Source: an uncultured Thermomicrobiaceae bacterium (GTDB lineage: Bacteria; Chloroflexota; Chloroflexia; Thermomicrobiales; Thermomicrobiaceae). Taken from it: a DNA stretch of 64,000 nucleotides. The notes below the pieces were generated by a model. It was not told the DNA's origin. It was given only the letters and a program-made list of their open reading frames with translations, and did not search any database. Positions 21,656 through 31,380 of this stretch are shown in pieces. The stretch lies in assembly GCA_938082375.1 (NCBI GenBank), contig CALKCJ010000044.1, positions 1 through 64,000 on the forward strand, written 5' to 3'. The stretch's first letter is position 1. Every line of letters begins with the position of its first letter. The position numbers were made by a program, and so were the translations under genes.

Positions 21656-22011
21656 CCTCACACCAACCGCCTCCGTCAGCGACGTTCGCACAAGCGCGCC
21701 CGGTGCAGAGACCAACAAGCACTCGCTCAAGCACGGCCCGGCGGAACCCGCAGTGCACCGGGCTGCTGATTCCACACCCTAGGCTAATGTGGCGCTCTTC
21801 CAGATGACTTCCATGCCAGCCTTTTTACGGAAGAAAGCTGGAACCGTGCCGCTGCCGCGACTGCACCCGACAGCAGTTCAAATTGCCGGTCAGGAAAACA
21901 GCACGACCTCGCTCAGGGTGCTGAGGGGGTACGGGATGGCTGGGTGTGGCGTAGGCGCAAGGAAGGCTCGTCGGAGCCGCTCAGCGAGACGAGAGGGGAG
22001 AGCAAAACTGC

Positions 22012-24168
22012 TTACTCTTGTACCTCCGATATCCCTACCTGGGCCCTGATCCGGAGTGCCAGCTTCACCGTCTCGACCGAGGGTGCAATGCCGAGTTCGT
22101 CGGCAAGCGCGCGCACGCAGGCAGCGTACTGCCTCATCGCTTGGTCTCGTCGCCCGGACGCCCAGTAGGTAACCATCAGCTCACGGTGCAGCTCTTCATC
22201 GAGATCGTCGAGGGAGAGGGCGCGGAGCAGCACTTCGGTGCTCTGCTCCCACATCCGCGCCTCGCGGTAGAGCACAGCCAAGCGGCGTAACGCGTCGATA
22301 TACCGGCGGCGAAGCTGTGCCCGACGGGCAACGCACCAGGACGCAGACGCCTCGTCTTCGAGGTAATCTCCACGATAGAGCGCTATTGCGCGCTGGTATG
22401 CCAGCATAGCCTCCTGCCGATCGCCCGCCTGCTCGCATCGGCAGGCTGCGTCGAGCAGGTGCTCGAACTGCTCAGCGTCGACCACGACCGAAGGCGACGA
22501 TGTGAGGGCATATCGGTCGTCGACCGCGACCACGACCTTCCAGTGGTGCCGTGCCCCTGCGGGTTCGAGGAGCCGCCGCAGTTCGTGGACGACGACATGG
22601 AACTGCGGCCGCTTTGTCTCAGGATCGCTCTCGGGCCAGAGCCATTCGATCAACCGGTCGCGTGGCAGGAAGTGCCCCCGGTAGGTCGTCAGGATCTTCA
22701 GCAGTGTCAAGACACGCTTGCGCGCGATGCTCGCGGCTGTTACGACCCGACCGCCAAGTTCGAGCTCGAAGCCATCGAAGCACCGAATGTGCACCTCGGC
22801 AGCACCGATCGCCTTTACCGGCGGCGCCGACAGCGTCAGTCGTGCACGGGTACGCTGGTTCAACTCCCGCAACGCTTCGCTCACCTCGGTCGTCGCCTCG
22901 CGCAAGAGGACGAGTGTACCGTGGGGAAGCAACCATCCGGGTAAGTGGTGTTTCACCCGGATGAGGCCGAGAACACGGTCGCCGTAAACCAGTGGAGCGC
23001 AACACCACAGCCCAAAGTCCTCGCGGGCCCGGCGAGGCGGCAGCAGCCACTGCGGGCAGGCCCCTTGTAGGACAACCCCTCGCTCGGTGGTCCATGCCGG
23101 GCACACCGCGAACGTCCCGCGTGCGAGGACTGAGCACTGCGGCACTGAGGCCGAATCCGTGGCGACCCGCTGCGCTGGGGCGCCGTTGGCCGGCAGATAG
23201 AATTCACCGCTCGTGGCACCGGTATAACGGATGACCTCGTCGAGCAGCGAGCGGACGGCACCAGTCAGGTCAGGACTCTCGCCCCACCGTGCGACACATG
23301 CCCGCGTGCTCTCGTGAAGCTGTGCCCGTGCCGCCTCGATTCTCAAGCCGAGCACCGCGCACACTGCAGTGATCACCGGCGTGAGGTGCTGGATCTCCGG
23401 CCTAGGGATCCGGAATGCCAATCCAATCCCTCCGTGGCAGCCGCTCGGCCCGATGATCGGTGCACTGATATATTGGCGGAACCCCTCACGCTTCACCGAA
23501 TCGCGGATGAATCTGGCCTCTCTCGACAGTTCACCGGAGATCAAGAGCGAGCCGGTCGCAAGGGTGAGGCCTGGAAACCCTTCACCTCTTCGAAAACGGG
23601 CCCGTTCCTGGGTGAAGGCCTGGCGTGCGTCGCCAATGTGACACACCAGTACCACCGCAGTACCCTCTGGTTCGACCAGGTAGAGCTCCGCTGCACTGGC
23701 CTGTGCTGCAGTGAGAAGATAGTCCAAGGCCTCAATGAACCCCTGCGGGAGTCCCTGGACTGCGAGACGCGTCGCGAGTGTCGCCAGCCCGGCCAAGCTA
23801 TAGACAAGGTTGTCACCACCAGGCATCTCCGGCTGCAGCACAGCAAGCGCACCGCCCGTCGGCAGTGCCGTGAGCCGGCATTGGACCAGGAGTTGGCCGT
23901 ACAGCGGCGAGCGAATAGTTAGAGTCGCGCTGCTGGTAATTCGCCCCTCCAGCAGCGCCGCCCTCAGAGGGCAAACCGGCGTACAGATGAGCTGGCCTTT
24001 GACGTCGGTACCGCCGACGAGCTGGTAACACAGGCGCCCGATCGCTTCGGAGCGGGATATCCCGACGAGTGGCGTGAGACTCTCGTCCCACTCGACCACA
24101 CGTCCGTCTGCGTCTAAGACGAGGTGTCCTCCCAGGAACGGCAGCGACGCAAGCATATGCACTTCCAC
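22012..24168 (-). CDS. PAS-GAF-GAF transcriptional regulator with winged-helix and BTAD (SARP-like) output
   Basis: PAS with ICTPVCPLRAAL motif, GAF-like regions, C-terminal FELELGGRVVTAASIARKRVLTLLKIL...PRDRLIEWLWPESDPE and BTAD TPR region. Confidence 0.75.
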   Translation of the reverse strand: MEVHMLASLPFLGGHLVLDADGRVVEWDESLTPLVGISRSEAIGRLCYQLVGGTDVKGQLICTPVCPLRAALLEGRITSSATLTIRSPLYGQLLVQCRLTALPTGGALAVLQPEMPGGDNLVYSLAGLATLATRLAVQGLPQGFIEALDYLLTAAQASAAELYLVEPEGTAVVLVCHIGDARQAFTQERARFRRGEGFPGLTLATGSLLISGELSREARFIRDSVKREGFRQYISAPIIGPSGCHGGIGLAFRIPRPEIQHLTPVITAVCAVLGLRIEAARAQLHESTRACVARWGESPDLTGAVRSLLDEVIRYTGATSGEFYLPANGAPAQRVATDSASVPQCSVLARGTFAVCPAWTTERGVVLQGACPQWLLPPRRAREDFGLWCCAPLVYGDRVLGLIRVKHHLPGWLLPHGTLVLLREATTEVSEALRELNQRTRARLTLSAPPVKAIGAAEVHIRCFDGFELELGGRVVTAASIARKRVLTLLKILTTYRGHFLPRDRLIEWLWPESDPETKRPQFHVVVHELRRLLEPAGARHHWKVVVAVDDRYALTSSPSVVVDAEQFEHLLDAACRCEQAGDRQEAMLAYQRAIALYRGDYLEDEASASWCVARRAQLRRRYIDALRRLAVLYREARMWEQSTEVLLRALSLDDLDEELHRELMVTYWASGRRDQAMRQYAACVRALADELGIAPSVETVKLALRIRAQVGISEVQE

Positions 24169-24398
24169 GCGAGGTTCGCCGACGAAGCTTACCCCCAGTG
24201 AGCCGTTCGGGGAGTTCCGCTACCTGGAGTCTAGTGCGCACGCACCCGGGTGTCAAACCAGGCTGGGGCGACCCATCGTCTCAGCCGCGCTCGGTTCACT
24301 TCCAGCTCGTTATTGCGCCTGCCGGCCTTCTGGCCGATACTGGGATCGCTGACTGGCTTGAGGTTGCGAGCCAGTGAACGATAGAAGATCTGCCCTAC

Positions 24399-25574
24399 TT
24401 GCGCCAGCGGAGGGAGCACCCGATGCATGTCTACCAGCGGCTCGGCCTGCGCCGTGTGATCAACGCCGACGCTCGCCTGACACGCCTGGGCGGCTCCATC
24501 ATGCCGCCCCAGGTGCTGGCCGCGATGGCCGAGGCGGCGCAGTGGTACGTAGATATCTTCGAGCTCCAGCGCGCTGTGGGCCGGCGTATCGCCGAACTGA
24601 CCCACAACGAGGCGGCCTATGTCTGTACCGGAGCCTCGGCCGGCCTCTTCCTCTCCACCCTCGCCTGTATGACCGGCTCCGACCTCAAGGCGATCAGCCG
24701 GCTCGTCGACGAGATGCCCGCCCCGACCCTGCCAAAAGACGAGGTGATCATCCACACTGCCCACCGCATCCCCTACGATCCGGCCATCCGGCTGGCCGGT
24801 GCTCGCCTCATCGAGATCGGCAACGTCCTGCAGACCTTTCCGTGGGAGCTGGAGGCGGCCATCACCGAACGTACCGCTGCCGTCGTCTACATGGCTGGCG
24901 AGCACCTGAGCCGAGGAGCACTCCCTTTGCCGCAGGTGATCGAGATCGCTCACGCGCACGGCGTACCGGTCATCGTCGATGCCGCCGCCCAGCTCCCGCC
25001 ACCAGAGAACCTCTGGCGCTTCACCCGCGACCTGGGGGCCGATCTCGCCATCTTCAGCGGCGGCAAGGATCTGCGTGGCCCCCAGGCCAGCGGGCTGATC
25101 CTCGGCCGAGCCGACCTGATCGAGGCCGTCTTCCACCACGGTGCGCCACACCAGCGGCTCGGCCGGCCGATGAAAGTGGGACGCGAGGAGATGGTCGGCC
25201 TGCTTACCGCGCTCGAGCTCTACCTGCACCAAGATCACGCGGCACGCATCGCCCGCTGCGAGGCCGTCGTCCAGGGCTGGGTCGAGCAGTTCAGTCGGTT
25301 ACCGGGAGCAGACGCGCGCCGCGACTTTCCGAACGAAGCAGGGCAGCCAGTGCCCCGACTCCGGCTCGAGCTCGACCCCCAGCAGGCAGGGCTGACCGGT
25401 GCCGAGCTGCGGCAACGGCTCTGGGAGGGTGATCCGCGCATCGCGGTGGCGCCGGCCGGCGCGCACGGCATCTACATCACACCCGATACGATCGAGCCGG
25501 GAGAAGAGGAACTAATCGCCGAGCGCGTCATAGCGATCGTCCAGGCGGCTGCTGGGAGAGCCGTCGCAGGCTGA
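24399..25574 (+). CDS. PLP-dependent SelA-like / DgaE-type aminotransferase-fold enzyme
   Basis: GGSIMPPQVLAAMAEAA, YVCTGASAGLFLSTLACMTG, DLAIFSGGKDLRGPQASGLILGR (PLP Lys region). Confidence 0.75.
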   Translation: MRQRREHPMHVYQRLGLRRVINADARLTRLGGSIMPPQVLAAMAEAAQWYVDIFELQRAVGRRIAELTHNEAAYVCTGASAGLFLSTLACMTGSDLKAISRLVDEMPAPTLPKDEVIIHTAHRIPYDPAIRLAGARLIEIGNVLQTFPWELEAAITERTAAVVYMAGEHLSRGALPLPQVIEIAHAHGVPVIVDAAAQLPPPENLWRFTRDLGADLAIFSGGKDLRGPQASGLILGRADLIEAVFHHGAPHQRLGRPMKVGREEMVGLLTALELYLHQDHAARIARCEAVVQGWVEQFSRLPGADARRDFPNEAGQPVPRLRLELDPQQAGLTGAELRQRLWEGDPRIAVAPAGAHGIYITPDTIEPGEEELIAERVIAIVQAAAGRAVAG

Positions 25575-25590
25575 CTATGCTTCAGCCTGC
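25566..25590. terminator. bidirectional stem-loop containing both convergent stop codons
   Basis: GCAGGCTGA / TCAGCCTGC 9-bp arms, 7-nt loop; TGA (25572-25574) of plus gene abuts CTA (25575-25577) of minus gene. Confidence 0.6.
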
Positions 25591-26369
25591 CCTTCTAACT
25601 CCAGGGTCATGCGGTAACTGCCAGCCAGCAGGCCACCATCAACGACCAGGAGAGCGCCGGTGATCCAGGCCGCCTCGTCCGAGGCGAGGAACAGCGCCGC
25701 GTTGGCGATGTCCTCCGGCTCGCCGACCCGCCCCAGTGGGTACCACTTGGCCAGCCGTTCGAAGATCTGCGGATCGTGCTCGACACGTGGCCCCCAGATC
25801 GGCGTGCGGACGGTGCCAGGACAGATGGCGTTGACCCGGATGCCGAAGCGCCCATACTTGACCGCCATGTTCTTGGTCAACACGTTCATCCCGGCCTTGG
25901 CGGCGCTGTACGCTTCCTCGCCCAGGCCGACGATACCGTTGACCGACGAAATGTTGACGATCGCGCCGCGCCCGCGCTCAATCATCTGCGGCAGGACGGC
26001 ACGGGAGCACAGGTAGACGCTCTTCAGGACAACGGCCAGGTTCCAGTCCCAGGTCGCTTCGTCGAAGGTCAGGATATCGTCCCCGCGGGAGGCGCCCGCG
26101 TTGTTGACCAGGATATCGATCCGGCCGAAGGTGGCCAGCCCCTGCTCGACCAGCGCCTGAACCGCTGCGCTCTGCGATACGTCTGCCTGGATCGCCAGCA
26201 CCTCCCCACCGGCCGCCGCGATGCGCCGGGCTGTCTCCTCCGCGCGCTCACGGTAGAGGTCGTTGACGATTACCTTCGCCCCTTCACGGGCAAAGCGGTC
26301 GGCGATAGCTTGCCCGATGCCCGAGCCACTGCCCGTCACCAGCGCTACCTTGTCGGCGAGCCGCATCAC
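25575..26369 (-). CDS. SDR-family oxidoreductase (3-oxoacyl-ACP reductase/glucose dehydrogenase-like)
   Basis: ALVTGSGSGIGQAIA, NNAG, YSAAKAGMNVLTKNMA, VRVNAICPG. Confidence 0.92.
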   Translation of the reverse strand: MMRLADKVALVTGSGSGIGQAIADRFAREGAKVIVNDLYRERAEETARRIAAAGGEVLAIQADVSQSAAVQALVEQGLATFGRIDILVNNAGASRGDDILTFDEATWDWNLAVVLKSVYLCSRAVLPQMIERGRGAIVNISSVNGIVGLGEEAYSAAKAGMNVLTKNMAVKYGRFGIRVNAICPGTVRTPIWGPRVEHDPQIFERLAKWYPLGRVGEPEDIANAALFLASDEAAWITGALLVVDGGLLAGSYRMTLELEGQAEA

Positions 26370-26403
26370 TCCCTCCTCTCACGTCGCTCCGGAACAGCCG
26401 AAG

Positions 26404-26455
26404 GGCGCACTCCTGCCTTGCCTCGTCAGGGTCGCTGCACGCGCAGGAGTGCGCC
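26404..26455. repeat. 13-bp perfect inverted repeat with 26-nt loop
   Basis: GGCGCACTCCTGC (26404-26416) / GCAGGAGTGCGCC (26443-26455), between ABC ATPase stop and SDR start. Confidence 0.55.
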
Positions 26456-26478
26456 TCGTGGACGAACCTGGAATCGGC

Positions 26479-27576
26479 TCAGAAAATGGCTGCTTCCGTC
26501 TGTGGATCGAAGGTGTGCAGGTGCTCGGTGCGAACCCGAACCGTGACCACATCTCCTGGATTGAGACGGATACGCGGCTCGCCTTGGGCGATCAGTGTTC
26601 CGGCCGGGCCGCGCAGGTGTACCAGCGTCTCGGCACCGAGCGGTTCGATCAGCTCGACCGGCAACCGCACGGTATCGCCCCTCTGGGCCTCGTTGCTCAC
26701 CGCGACCTCAAGGTCTTCGGGCCGGATACCGAGCAATACCTCACGGCCGACGTAGTCGGCCAGCCGGCTGCGATGGCTCGGCGGCACCTCAAGCGTGACC
26801 TCCCCAGCGATCAGCCGGTACGCTCCGTCTCCGCTGACCACCTTAACGGGGAAGATGTTCATGGCCGGGCTGCCGATGAAGGTGGCGACGAACAGGTTCG
26901 CCGGGCGGTCGTAGAGGTTCTCCGGCGTGTCGAGCTGCTGGAGGACACCCTGGTTCATGACGGCGATGCGGTGCCCCATCGTCATGGCCTCGACCTGGTC
27001 GTGGGTAACGTAGATCGTCGTTACCCCGAGACGGCGCTGCAGCTTGATCAGTTCGCCGCGGGTCTGCACCCGAAGCTTCGCGTCGAGGTTAGAGAGCGGC
27101 TCGTCCATCAAGAAGACTTGTGGCTCGCGGACGATCGCGCGGCCCAGCGCCACGCGCTGCCGCTGGCCACCGGAAAGCTGCCGCGGCTTGCGATTCAAGA
27201 GCTCCTGGATGCCCAGGATCTCGGCCGCCTCCTTGACCCGGCGGTCGATCTCCTGCTTGGGCACCTTGCGCAGCTTGAGGCCGAAGGCCATGTTGTCGTA
27301 GACCGTCATGTGGGGGTAGAGAGCATAGTTCTGGAAGACCATCGCGATGTCGCGATCCTTGGGCGGGATGTGCGTCACCACGCGGTCGCCGATGAGGATG
27401 TCGCCGCTAGTGACCTCCTCAAGCCCGGCGAGACAGCGCAGCGCTGTCGTCTTGCCGCACCCAGACGGCCCAACGAGGACGAGGAACTCGCCGTCCTTCA
27501 CCTCGAGCGTGAGGTCGTTGACCGCTACCACGCTGTCGAAGCGCTTGGTGACGTGGTCGTAGATCACTTCAGCCAT
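26479..27576 (-). CDS. sugar ABC transporter ATP-binding protein (UgpC/MsmK family)
   Basis: GPSGCGKTTALRCLAGLE, LSGGQRQRVALGRAIVREPQVFLMDEPLSNLDAKLR, C-terminal TOBE region. Confidence 0.94.
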   Translation of the reverse strand: MAEVIYDHVTKRFDSVVAVNDLTLEVKDGEFLVLVGPSGCGKTTALRCLAGLEEVTSGDILIGDRVVTHIPPKDRDIAMVFQNYALYPHMTVYDNMAFGLKLRKVPKQEIDRRVKEAAEILGIQELLNRKPRQLSGGQRQRVALGRAIVREPQVFLMDEPLSNLDAKLRVQTRGELIKLQRRLGVTTIYVTHDQVEAMTMGHRIAVMNQGVLQQLDTPENLYDRPANLFVATFIGSPAMNIFPVKVVSGDGAYRLIAGEVTLEVPPSHRSRLADYVGREVLLGIRPEDLEVAVSNEAQRGDTVRLPVELIEPLGAETLVHLRGPAGTLIAQGEPRIRLNPGDVVTVRVRTEHLHTFDPQTEAAIF

Positions 27577-27674
27577 CTCAACCCTCCGCTGCGCTTGCTC
27601 GCTCCTGACCTCGCTCAGAACTACTCCGCTCGAGTCTCACCGGCTCAGGGACTGTTGCCAGAGCTAGCACTATC

Positions 27675-28520
27675 CTACCCTTTCACCGCGCCGGCCGTCA
27701 TCCCGGAGACGTAGTGGTCGACGAAGAACATATAGACGATCGCCACCGGAACCGAGCCGAGCACGGCCGCCGCCATCAATGGCCCCCACTGGAAGACGTC
27801 CGCGCGGATGAGGTCGTTCACTGTGCCCACCGGTATCGTCTTCATCTGTCCTGAGCCCATGAAGACGAGCGCGTAGAGGAACTCGTTCCAGGAGAGCGTG
27901 AACGAGAAGATCGCTGCCGAGAGCACACCAGGGAGCGCCAGCGGCATGACAATGCGCCACATCGCCTGAAGCCGACTGGCGCCGTCGATCATGGCACACT
28001 CTTCCAGCTCGCGCGGGATGGTTCGGAAGTATCCCATCAGCAGCCAGCTCGCAAACGGGATGAGGAAAGTCGGGTACGTCAGGATCAGGGCCCAGTACTG
28101 GTTGTAGATCCCGAAGCGAACGACCACCTGGCTCAGTGGGATGAAGAGGAGGGTGGGTGGGATCAGGTAGGCGAGGAAGACGGCCGTCCCTACGAGGTTC
28201 CCGCCCCTGAAGCGGAAGCGCCCCAGCGCGTAGCCCATCAGGATGCTACAGGTGAGCGAGAGCAGCGTGGCACCGAAGGTCACGACTGCGGTGTTCCACG
28301 CCCAGCGAGGGAACTCGGTGTTTTCGAACAGGTAGCGGTAGTGCCGCAGCGTGAACTCGGTCAGATAGAGCGGATTGACCTTCGTGTTCAGTAAAAGGCT
28401 GTTCGGCTTGAGCGAGATAATGAGCATCCAGTAAAAGGGGAAGAGCAGGAAGATCGTGAACAGCGCCAGCGGCACGTAGAGAAAGAGGATTCGGCTGCTC
28501 AAGCGATTGCTGCCGACCAT
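27675..28520 (-). CDS. carbohydrate ABC transporter permease (MalG-like)
   Basis: TM protein with EECAMIDGASRLQAMWRIVMPLALPGVLSA EAA loop. Confidence 0.9.
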   Translation of the reverse strand: MVGSNRLSSRILFLYVPLALFTIFLLFPFYWMLIISLKPNSLLLNTKVNPLYLTEFTLRHYRYLFENTEFPRWAWNTAVVTFGATLLSLTCSILMGYALGRFRFRGGNLVGTAVFLAYLIPPTLLFIPLSQVVVRFGIYNQYWALILTYPTFLIPFASWLLMGYFRTIPRELEECAMIDGASRLQAMWRIVMPLALPGVLSAAIFSFTLSWNEFLYALVFMGSGQMKTIPVGTVNDLIRADVFQWGPLMAAAVLGSVPVAIVYMFFVDHYVSGMTAGAVKG

Positions 28521-28521
28521 C

Positions 28522-29466
28522 TCACGTCTCCTGGGAACGCACGTAGCGGAGCAGGATCGCCGAGAGGGCGGCGAGGATCGGGAACATGTAGAGCGAGACA
28601 GCCGCGCCCATGCCCAACTTCCCGGCACCGCCGATCCCCTCTTGCCAGGCAAAGGTGCCGAAGATGTGGGTCGAGTTGGCCGGGCCGCCCTTCGTCAGTA
28701 CGTAGACGAGCTGGAAATCGGCGAACGTCCAGATGATCGAGAACAACGTGGTGATAACCACAATCCCCCTGATCACCGGGAGCGTCACCGCGAAGAAGCG
28801 CTGGATAGCGTTCGCTCCCTCGATGGCAGCGGCCTCGTGCAGCTCGTGCGGGACAGCCTGTAACCCGGCCAGGATTGCCACCGCAAAAAACGGGGTGCCT
28901 CGCCAGATGTTGGCCACGCACAGCGAGACAATGGCGTTGACCCGGCTACCGAGAAAGGCGATGCTCCCCTCGACCACCCCCCAGTCCTTCAACAGCCAGG
29001 AGAATGGGCTCAGCACCGGGTCGTAGAGCATCAGCCAGGCGAGGCTGCTCAGCGCGGTCGGCACGATCCACGGCAGGAGCAGTGCGGCACGCAGCACATT
29101 GCGCAACCGGAACGCCTGGTTCAAGAGGAGCGCCAGGAGGAGCCCGAGCAACAGTTTGAACGGCACGGTGACAAACCCGTAGATGAACGTGTTCAGTACC
29201 GTGAGTCGGAAGACACCGTCGCGTAGCAGGTCACGGTAATTGCGCAGGCCGACGAACTCACCCGTCGGCAACCCGACCGTTCGGTCGGTGAGGGAGATCC
29301 AGATGCCGAGGAAGAACGGGTAGCTCATGAAGAGGAGCAGGATCAGCCAGCCAGGGCTCATGAACAAGTAGGCGAGCACCGGCTCGCTCTCGATCCACAG
29401 CCGGATCCGCTGTCTGAGCGGGAGCGGCATCCCCGGGGCAATGGTGCGCACTGGCGTCGTCGTCAT
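28522..29466 (-). CDS. carbohydrate ABC transporter permease (MalF-like)
   Basis: TM protein with ELHEAAAIEGANAIQRFFAVTLPVIRG EAA loop. Confidence 0.9.
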   Translation of the reverse strand: MTTTPVRTIAPGMPLPLRQRIRLWIESEPVLAYLFMSPGWLILLLFMSYPFFLGIWISLTDRTVGLPTGEFVGLRNYRDLLRDGVFRLTVLNTFIYGFVTVPFKLLLGLLLALLLNQAFRLRNVLRAALLLPWIVPTALSSLAWLMLYDPVLSPFSWLLKDWGVVEGSIAFLGSRVNAIVSLCVANIWRGTPFFAVAILAGLQAVPHELHEAAAIEGANAIQRFFAVTLPVIRGIVVITTLFSIIWTFADFQLVYVLTKGGPANSTHIFGTFAWQEGIGGAGKLGMGAAVSLYMFPILAALSAILLRYVRSQET

Positions 29467-29546
29467 GCTCTCCCTCACACCTTCCAGCCGCATCCCTCAC
29501 CAGGGGCAGGGGGCCGGGAGCCGTCCCAGCCCCCTGACAACTCGGG

Positions 29547-31042
29547 TCAGCCTCCGTAGATGCGCTCCAGCTCGCTCGCACCCCACTGGATCGCCTCGTC
29601 AGCGTTCCCGGACTGGATGGCGCGGGCGAACGTGTCGACGACGACGTACCGGGCGAACGCTTCGGCCGCCTTCTGGTTCGTGGGGCCGGCAAAGCCGATG
29701 TTGCGGCCGTACTTCCCGACTTCGGCGTACGGCTTCAGCTTCGGATCCTGCGTGTAATAGGGATCCTCGATGTAAAACGGCGTCGGAGCGAGCTGGTAGC
29801 CCTTCTGGATCTCGAGCCAGCGCCGGAACTGCTCGGGCGACCGCCACCACTCGAGGAACGCCTTCGCCCCTTCGATGTTCTTGGAGTACTTCAGGATCCC
29901 GGCCGACTGGCTCCCCAGGTTATAAAAGCGGCCGGCCGGCCCCTGCGGGAAGATATGGTGCATGATGTCCGCGGCGATGTCGGGTGCGTCCTTCTGCGCC
30001 GCGATGTAAATGCTGCTCCCGTTGAACGTCCAGGCGATCTGGCCCGCGAGGAAGGCACGGTTATTGGTCGCATCGTCCCACGACAGCCCAGTCTCGTCGA
30101 AGGCCTGCTTCCAGTAGCTCAGCAGCAGCTTCATGCCGTCCACGAACTGGGGCTTGTTGAACGCGACTGTCTTACCGTCCTCCTCGACCTCCATGGCTCC
30201 ATAGGCCCACATGAAGGGATAGGCAAAGGAGGGGGGATCGCCGGTGCTGTGGCCGAACGCCTGGCCGAGCGGCGTGCCTCGCTTTTTCAGCTCCACGCCG
30301 ATCTTGAAGATCTCTTCCCAGGTATTCGGCGGCTTGTTGACCGGATCATCCCAGCCGGCTTCTTGAAAGAAGCTGATCCGGTAGACTTGCGCGCTGGTGG
30401 AGGTGCCGATCGGGATGCTGAGCCAGGTATCCTCGACCTTCACTGTCTTCTTGGCCCAGTCAAAATAGTCACCCTCGGCCTTGGCGACCTTCTCCGCCAG
30501 ATCATTGACCTCGACGAGCGCGTCCCTGTAGAGGTACGCCCAGCCCGGCCAGAACTGGACGATGTCCGGCCCGGCGCCGGCCTGTACCGCCGCGCTGATC
30601 TTCGGCTGCAGATCGGGCCAGTTGACGAAGTCGATCGCGGTCTGGACGCCGTTCTCCTTCCCCCCGCCTCGAGCTGCTGCTTCATGAGATCCTGCGTCTC
30701 GGGCACGAAGAACGTCCCGAACAGCACCGTGAGCTGGGTACCCCTGAGCACAGCGGGAGCAGTCGGTGTCGCCGCTGCCGCCGGGGCCGGTGTGGCAGCC
30801 GCTGCCGCTGTCGGCGTCGCCGCAGTGGCCGGCGTCGGCGAGGCGGCCGGTGCGGCAGGTGCTGTCGTCGGCGTCGCCCCGCCACCAGCGCACGCGGTCA
30901 AGAGCGCGCTGATCGCCGGGAGCGAGAGGCCGAGCACGACCGCCCGGCGCACGATCTGGCGGCGAGAGTAGCGCAAACGCAGAAGCTCCCCTTTCGCTGC
31001 CTGCAACCCGGCGCTCAGGGTCTCACGATCTCGCTCGTCCAT
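29547..31042 (-). pseudogene. extracellular solute-binding lipoprotein split by a frameshift at ~30660-30665
   Basis: N-terminal frame: lipobox LLTACAGGG, Ala/Thr/Pro linker, LTVLFGTFFVPETQDLMKQQLEAGG; C-terminal frame: KENGVQTAIDFVNWPDLQPKISAAVQAGAGPDIVQF. Frames meet at a run of six C/G. May be a sequencing error. Confidence 0.75.
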
Positions 31043-31380
31043 CGCGTCCCTCCTCCTCCACTGTCCGCGGTGCCAACAGCACACCGCGTCACGACCGGTA
31101 AGCCCGCTCTGGACACTGTCTTTCGCCCCGCCTCCTTTCGCGACACCGACGCCGCCAGCTCGGGTACGCCCGCGCCAGAAAACAAAAACCGCAAAACGAA
31201 GCGACCATCTCATATGACCACGACGGCACTCGCTGCCAGCCTGTTGTCAAGCTCTCCGTCCCGTGAGGCTCGACCTCCAGCCGACCACACAGCTCAGCGC
31301 GTCACCAGCAAGACAAGTGAGGACGACGTATCATTTCGGCCGCGAGGTACGGGCCACCCTAGAGTAGCGAGGGCCGCGCG

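Noticed and set aside
24231-25238. 335-aa minus-strand ORF
   Set aside because: Antisense to the SelA-like PLP enzyme at 24399-25574, which has clear family motifs.
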